A DNA stretch of 27,587 nt from Nymphaea colorata. Lineage: Eukaryota; Streptophyta; Magnoliopsida; Nymphaeales; Nymphaeaceae. The stretch lies in NCBI RefSeq assembly GCF_008831285.2, contig NW_022205266.1, forward strand, positions 1-27,587, written 5' to 3'. The notes below the pieces were generated by a model. The model was given only the letters and a program-made list of their open reading frames with translations, did not search any database and was not told where the DNA came from. This document shows positions 19,591 to 27,587 of this stretch, piece by piece (the stretch's first letter is position 1; every line of letters begins with the position of its first letter). The position numbers and the translations under genes are program-made.

Positions 19591-19701
19591 TAGTTGTTGG
19601 GACTTGGGACCGACGCAAGGCAAGAAGTCAGAGAAGATAGAGAGAGAGAGAGGAAGGGAGAGGGGAGTGATGATCAAGTGAGGGGAGGCATCAGGGGGGC
19701 A

Positions 19702-21068
<1,367 letters not shown>

Positions 21069-21595
21069 TGGAAAATAATTTAAATATTATAACAACTTCA
21101 TTACATTTGTCATAGGTCAGAGAGAAACTTAAGCTCATAAATAAATAGTCTAAGCAAAGTCTCCAAAGCCTTTAATTTCAAGAGTTTGAAATGCTTTTGA
21201 AACTATCAAAAAAATCTTTGTATGCATGCGTAAATAATAAAGAAGCATCCTATCTAATCTTGGCAATTACGAGAAGACGCCCCTCCCATCATCAGTAGTG
21301 GTCTAAAACTAATAGTAAGGTATGTATTAATGTTAAACCTGACCAGATAAAAGGTACCGATCTTGAATCTGACTTCCTTCCTTGATAATGAATGAGCATG
21401 TAAGCTTTTGTTGGCCACACTGCAATAAAAGTCTTACAATAAAATAGAAGGTTTATGGATTTTTGATGAACGACAAAGCTATGTGATAGCTTCAATAGGA
21501 TTTTTGGCGGAGCTTTCTTGATGTGGTTCAGTACCAAAGACTCTAAACAATTTGTTAATGAGAAAAAGAAAAGAAATAAATTGCAGTAACACATG
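21069..21595. other. AT-rich intergenic stretch, no gene seen
   Basis: The minus-strand frame 21292-21594 shows no domain. No inverted repeats or known motif were found. Confidence 0.45.
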
Positions 21596-21975
21596 AATGT
21601 TAAAGGATTGGATTCAAATAAAATCTCAGGTTACCATATCAAATTTATTGGATATTCATAATTCCAATTTGAATTTGGATTTAAATACGAAGGAAGAAAA
21701 ATCCATGCCATACCACATTCAAACTTGATTTAAATTCAAAATTCAAATTTTATTTTAGATTTACATCCACACCTGAATCCAACTTTTAAATACAAGAGCC
21801 AGAACCACATTACGATATGTTAATAATGTACAGATATTCAAAACGTATAAATTGGGTATATGATAATTCGTTTGAAATTGAATTCAAAAGGAAACCTGAA
21901 TCGGAATATGATGGGATATTTTGTTAAAACAGAACCCAAATTCGAATCCAATCAAAAGTCATTTCTTAAAGATTA
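21596..21975. mobile_element. Diverged copy of the TAGGGATGTCAAT family
   Basis: The left part, GGATTGGATTCAAATAAAAT, aligns with GGATCAGATTCGAATAAAAT at 14762. The right part, CGAATCCAATCAAAAGTCAT then TTCTTAAA, aligns with CGAATCCATTAGAATGTCAT then TTCTTAAA at 15062. The interior is a mosaic of AAATTCAAATTT-like words. The terminal GGATGTCA is no longer recognisable, and the ends given are approximate. Confidence 0.5.
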
Positions 21976-22390
21976 TGTTATGATTTGAAGAGAAACAAAT
22001 AAACTAATATGAGATGTTGCACCAATCGAGATAGATGAATTCTCCTGAACAAATACTGCCCCACTAACATGAAGCTAAGCAGAGATATATAGTGGAGAAT
22101 TATCAGGCCAACCTCCAAATAAGTGAATCATCCAACTACCACCTTTGACATTTGATAATGAAAAAATAAATGCAAAAGATCAAAACTGAAGTGACTGAAC
22201 TTGGAAATGGTAAAGAAACAAAAATATTTGTTGACAAGTTTTTGAATGCTCCAGCTTCTGACACATGCAGTGCATTGGGAAATCACCTCCCCTACCTCAA
22301 AAAAAAAAAAGAAAAAACGAAGCAAAAAGAGAAAGTTGGGTTGGGGGGAGGAGGAAGAGGAGTCATTGCCACCATTGAGGGAGTCGAGCA
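21976..22390. other. Intergenic stretch, no gene seen
   Basis: It has an A-rich tract (about 22299-22345) next to G-rich sequence. Overlapping short frames on both strands are low-complexity. 22383-22390 is the left target duplication of the next element. Confidence 0.45.
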
Positions 22391-23153
22391 TAGGCATGGG
22401 TCTGCATGATCAGGCCCAGCCTGGCCCGGTAACTTTGCGGGCCAGGTATCGGACATTCCATGCAGCCTGCCGCGGGCCCGGTAAGCCCAACAATTTTTTT
22501 ATTTTAAATTTTTAAATACATTTTGAAGTCTGTTTCCTATGTAAAGGTTTCAAACTTTCAAAAATTGAAAGTTTGCTTAAGTCTTCGTTTTCTTCCTTCG
22601 CATTCGGCATTCACCAGGCTGCATCGCCATCACCACACCTCCCGGCTCCGCGGCCGTGCCTACCATGCCATCACCAATTCGTTGCCGCTTGTTCCAAATC
22701 CAAACCATTTGTCACCGCCTTACTACTGCTCGGCTTGAGGACTCATCGATTCCATTGTCACCAGTCTCCTCTCTCTCTCTCTCTCTTGTGGATGGTTGTT
22801 CTCCATTGGAATGAATCTGACATGAATGATTGTTCTCCGTTGGGCTGAATCAGGTGACATTCATAAGATGGGGAAGGCAGGACGGTGGTTGAAGACCATG
22901 TTGGGTTTGGCCGGTCCAATCGGAGCGTGAAGCAGTGGAGGAAAGGTGCAGGAGGAAGTGGCAGTCTGGCAGAAGCGATGCCACGGAGGCTGCAAAAATG
23001 GACCAGGCCTCATGCAATCTTATCATGGCCTGGTACCGGGTCCAGCCTGACCCGTTAATAGTTGGGCCGGGTAGCGGGCTGGCCGGGTCCAAGCCCGGGT
23101 AGCTAACGCACAAAATTGTCGGGTGGGCTGGCATAGCCAGATGCCCAGGCCTA
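22391..23153. mobile_element. hAT-like non-autonomous element (763 bp)
   Basis: It begins TAGGCATGGGTCTG and ends CAGATGCCCAGGCCTA, inverted repeats with small differences. The flanks GTCGAGCA (22383-22390) and GTCCAGCA (23154-23161) form an 8-bp target duplication with one mismatch, the hAT signature. Subterminal GC-rich words (GGCCCGGTAA, GCGGGCCCGG; GGCCGGGTCC, GCCCGGGTAG) occur at both ends. The centre holds non-repetitive sequence of unknown source, a CT microsatellite and a short local duplication of TTGTTCTCCATTGG (about 22796 and 22831). No transposase is visible. Confidence 0.65.
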
Positions 23154-23467
23154 GTCCAGCATGCATCTAGTGTTCCTCTTTTTATTTAAAAAACAAGAAT
23201 GTGGGCCCCTAGGTGGATGGCTGTGTCTTTGTGCAATATATATATATATGAACTAATAATAGATGACAAAAGTGCCTTATCACTTTTTTATCAATGTTGT
23301 TCTCCCAACCACCGTCATGAAAATGATCAATTTCTATTCTGCTGGAGGCCGTAAAACCAGTTTTCTCCACAATCTAAACTTATAGACATGATTTTAAATT
23401 TGGTAAGAAACAAACACACACACACGCACACAGACATGCACACACACACACAAACACACACAACACG

Positions 23468-23500
<33 letters not shown>

Positions 23501-24510
23501 TAAGTTAATCATATTTTGGATGATAATAATGTAACATCAAAATTTTGAACATTGTAGAAAAGAACAATTTTTTCATGAAAATAACTTGAACCGAAACATG
23601 ATTTTCATAAACTTAGTATTAATTATATACATATTAGGAGGTTCACATTTTATTTAAAATATCTTTTAATACAAATTTGAGAGGTATGGCTTTATCCCTT
23701 AGCCAAGTGGTATGGTGTGTGTGTGTGTGTATTAATGACATTAGGGATGGGGTACAAAGGCTTCAGACTTAGGATGTCAACTAATAACTACTGAAATACT
23801 CTTAAGATAATATCTAAAAGGTTAGATTGTTGTAGAAAAAAAATGTTTTGAACATTGCGTTTAGATGTATATAATTGTCCACTTGGTTCAACCATCATCC
23901 TCTGGTCTCTTTCTCTCTCTGTCTCTCTTCTCTCTCTCGTATTACTTTATGTGAATCTTAATATTATGAGAAAGGTTAAGATATGGCTGTTGGATTCAAT
24001 ATGTATTTTTGCAACCGAGTCCAGTATGAACTTTATGCTAAATAAATTTGGATTGCAGATCATATATGTAAATTATTTTTACATAATAAAATCAATGAAA
24101 TAAAAGATTAACATGAAATTTGACAAGTCCGAAAGGGGGAACTCTAGGGGCTGTAGAAGGCTTGGCTTTGGAGATTTTTCTACCAGATTTATTTAGGAGC
24201 AAGTAAACTAAGAATTGAATTTCTTCTTTAACACAACCTATAAAAAATGTGCCGATGAGTATTTTTCTCATGTATTCTAGTATTATAACAGATCATGCCA
24301 CGATTGATGGGAATTAAAGTTAAAGTGAATGAAAAAAATATAATGAATTGGAGAGAGAAAAGAAGCATCAATATGAACGTAGCTAGTCTGGAAGAGACGA
24401 AGAATACAGTGTAAGGAATTGACGAAACAGCGTGAAAGGACTGAAGCCAATGAGTAACAACTGACAGAATTGAGGGCCAAATTTCTTCCGTAACTTGATT
24501 ACTTTAGCGC
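23154..24510. other. Intergenic stretch with long microsatellites, no gene seen
   Basis: (TA)n at about 23238-23250, (CA)n with variants at about 23409-23487 followed by (AT)n to 23499, (GT)n at about 23714-23730 and CT-rich sequence at about 23908-23938. The open frame 23327-23512 on the minus strand is merely the translated AC repeat. The region just left of 24510 is upstream of CNL pseudogene 2; no promoter element stands out. Confidence 0.55.
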
Positions 24511-25360
24511 TCTACCACTCGCAAGAGGATAATGTGGTGATGGTGGTGATCAAATGGACCCACCTGCTCAATTTGAATTTTATGTGCAGTTTTTTGCCTA
24601 TTTTCTTCGCATCCTTCTGAAAATTGCTTCTCTTCCTCTGCCCTTCAATCTACCGAGAAACTGGGAGTGGGGTTGCAGGAGTGGGGCAGTAATAGATGCT
24701 CTTGTGCCAACAGCCATTTCTACTGCAACCAATTTGTTGAAAGAGACAAAAGACTACATCTTGAATGCCAAAGACGATCTGAAGAAGCTCCAAAGGATCC
24801 TGAAAATCATCCAAAAGGCCATCAAAGATGCTGATCGAGTGCTTTTTCAGCAAGGAGTGGAACAGAGAACTAGAGTTTGAGCTCAACGATGTTCTTTATG
24901 ATGCCGAGACATCATCAAAGGATATCAAAGCAAAATTGAGGCCAGCAAGGGGGATCTGGTATGGAAGCGGTCTTTGACCACAGCGCTCTCTTCCCATTAC
25001 GAAGATGTTTCTTTTCGTTGGTAACAAAATCAAGGAAATCAATGAAAAGCTTGATAAAATAAAGAAAATTGGGACATGGTGGATAGGCTCAAAACAACAC
25101 CAAAGGGGGGTGGTAAGGACCTATGTCACCGTTTCGCCGGGTGTGGGTTGCGGTGCGGGTGCGGATGTGGGTGCCGGTGGAATACATCTCAAAAAATTAC
25201 AGTGCAGTGAAGGTATTTATTATTATTATTAATTTATTATTATAATATATTACTGATGGAAAGGCCGTTGCACTCGAATCCATACCCGAAAGCATGCCTT
25301 TCCCAATGCACCGGTCATAGCGTCGCCTCGACGGTTCCTTCCATCGTCGGTCAGTGGTAG

Positions 25361-25918
<558 letters not shown>

Positions 25919-25963
25919 ATGCCCTATTATGAAAACAATAGGGTGCGGGTTGGGTGTGGGTGC

Positions 25964-25991
25964 GTCACCAGGGTTGCCGCACCCTGGTGAC
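25964..25991. other. Perfect 11-bp stem hairpin at the element's right end
   Basis: GTCACCAGGGT (25964-25974) is the exact complement of ACCCTGGTGAC (25981-25991), with the 6-base loop TGCCGC. It overlaps the terminal inverted repeat at 25986-25994. The left end has no such hairpin. Confidence 0.85.
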
Positions 25992-27278
25992 ATAGGTAAG
26001 GACCCTGTTCATGGTGAACATGTCAACTCCAAAGAGGCAACCCATCACGTAGGTGTACAACTGCCCATAGGCAGGGAGAATGATACAAAAGTGTTAGTAG
26101 AAATGCTCTCGTCGAATGACTTTTGTTGTAAGACTGAGAAGGGTGGTGCTTCTATTATCTCCATTGTTGGAAAGGGAGGGATCGGTAAAATGACTCTTGC
26201 AAACATGGTATTTAATGAAGTTGAACAACAGTTCGTGGAACGCAGGTGGTGGGTTTGTCTTTCGGAAAGGCCAAACCATAAGGATTTGGTGCGGCAGATA
26301 CTAAGGGAAGTGTGCAAGAGTTATGGAGAAAACACTGATTGTTCCTTGACTGACTTATGCACACAATTACTGAACGAGCTCTCAAAGGAAAAAATTTTGT
26401 TGGTCCTAAAGATGTATGGGAAATAAAATGGTGGGAGGAAGAGATAGGGGAACATTGATGGTGGTGCTATGGGGAGCAAAATTTTGATTATCAGTAGAAA
26501 GAAATATGTGTCGGAGGGGATGGGTGCTTTTTATATGCATGAATTACAAGAATTTAGTTTCCACCAAAGTTGGTACTTGTTTCTGAAGGAGGTTTTAAGA
26601 GAAGGCCAAGCAGAAGAAGATTCAGTGATGCATAAGATCAAATTTGTTGGAGAGGGAATAGTAAAGAAGTGTGGTGGGTTGCCACTTGTGACTAAGATGG
26701 TGGGGACCATGACGCAACCAAGAAAATGAGTAGGGAGGACTGGAAGTCCGTCGTGGAAAGTAAGATATGGGAATGGAAGACTGCTGCAGCCTCATCATCG
26801 TCCACTGAAATAGGTGGCGATATTCTTCCTGGTCTCATGCTGAGCTACGATGACTTGCCATGTTATTTGGAGAGTTGTTTTGTGTATTGCTGCACTTATC
26901 CAAAGGATTATGAGATTGAAAGGGAGACATTGATCATGCAATGGGTGGCACACGGATTGATTGAGGTTGGCATAGATGTTGAAGCAACAACAAACCAATA
27001 CATTGAAGATTTGATAAGGCGGTGTTTGATTGAAGAAATTGATTTGAAGATCATCAAATTGCATGACATTTTGCATGACCTTGCCTTATATATAGGTGGA
27101 AGGGAATATGGCCATGCCTCTACTACTGAGCACACCCACCATCTGTCATTACTTGGTGTACACGATGTAGAGGCACACAAGCATAATACCTTGGACAGCA
27201 AATAAGGTGTGCACATTGTTGGCTGATTCCAATTCTTACTTGCAGGTCTATATTGAACGCTTGACCAATTTCACGTGG

Positions 27279-27587
27279 AAACAATGAAAAAATAGAGTAT
27301 AAATAGAAACATACCCAAATTGTCTCTATTATCCATGCAAAATCAGTCATTGTTGGCGTTTGCTCAGAAGGTTTGTCGACACGTTTGGTGAGTTGCAATA
27401 CTGTCTTCCTGTGGCATACATTGTGGGCATGGTTGTTAAATTGGGTGTGGTGAGTAGCTTCATATGTCTGATAGTTAAGAAGTTGATTGTGCCCAGGATT
27501 GGTTCAATGAAATGTGATTATGAACTGCATGATATTGCATCAATGTGGATGAACACATGAATGTGTGCATGGTGTGCATTGACTGTA
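27279..27587 (+). other. Unidentified sequence replacing the expected LRR
   Basis: The CNL match to 4902-4968 stops at about 27278. Beyond it, none of the LRR landmarks of pseudogene 1 (VLSLRD, LCNLQTLDL) appears in any frame. The plus-strand frame 27360-27560 has two hydrophobic stretches (YCLPVAYIVGMVVKLGVV) but no family I know. It may be an inserted element or a rearrangement partner continuing past the window edge. Confidence 0.45.

Noticed and set aside
23327-23512. Cysteine/valine-rich minus-strand frame
   Set aside because: It is the translation of an AC/GT microsatellite.
27360-27560. 66-codon frame with hydrophobic stretches
   Set aside because: Too short, no family recognised, and near the window edge; kept only as unidentified sequence.

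Overview
The window looks like nuclear DNA of a flowering plant. It carries Ty1/copia retrotransposons with an initiator-tRNA-Met primer site, a plant L1-type LINE, hAT- and Mutator-like elements, long AT, AC and GA microsatellites, and two broken coiled-coil NB-ARC-LRR (CNL) disease-resistance genes. I cannot name the species from this sequence. I found no intact protein-coding gene, rRNA, tRNA or CRISPR array. It reads as a decayed resistance-gene cluster filled with mobile DNA.

Left end (1-7530): one exon-like stretch (129-292), then a Ty1/copia element (442-4895). The element has a complete 426-bp 5' LTR, a primer-binding site, gag, protease, a shortened integrase, RT/RNase H and a polypurine tract. 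Its 3' LTR breaks off after 213 bp, directly against the LRR half of CNL pseudogene 1 (4902-6840). The 3' end of that pseudogene is duplicated downstream, the last copy with an internal deletion.

Middle (7531-24510): no intact gene. It holds a minus-strand LINE (about 9508-10960) and a second LINE fragment (13244-13460), and two same-strand copies of a roughly 600-bp GA-rich repeat (11232-11873 and 20470-21068). It also has two short hAT-like MITEs (14067-14244 and 16127-16303) and a family of elements ending in TAGGGATGTCA, one caught in a 170-bp tandem duplication. Further right are a second, badly decayed copia element (about 16640-18260), a GC-rich ARM-repeat-like gene fragment (19702-20479) and a 763-bp hAT-like element (22391-23153).

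Right end (24511-27587): the Rx-type coiled coil and NB-ARC half of CNL pseudogene 2 (24554-27278), with several frameshifts. An 873-bp element (25122-25994) sits inside it, with 9-bp terminal inverted repeats and a 10-bp target duplication. This element contains a 103-codon piece of a lung-seven-transmembrane (GOST / CAND6-CAND7-like) receptor gene, so it looks like a Pack-MULE.

The two CNL pseudogenes share only 67 bp (4902-4968 and 27212-27278, 3 mismatches). Pseudogene 1 has lost everything to the left of that stretch and pseudogene 2 everything to the right. The most notable items are the gene-capturing element inside a resistance gene, these complementary breakpoints, and the GA-rich repeat that starts exactly where the ARM-like fragment stops.
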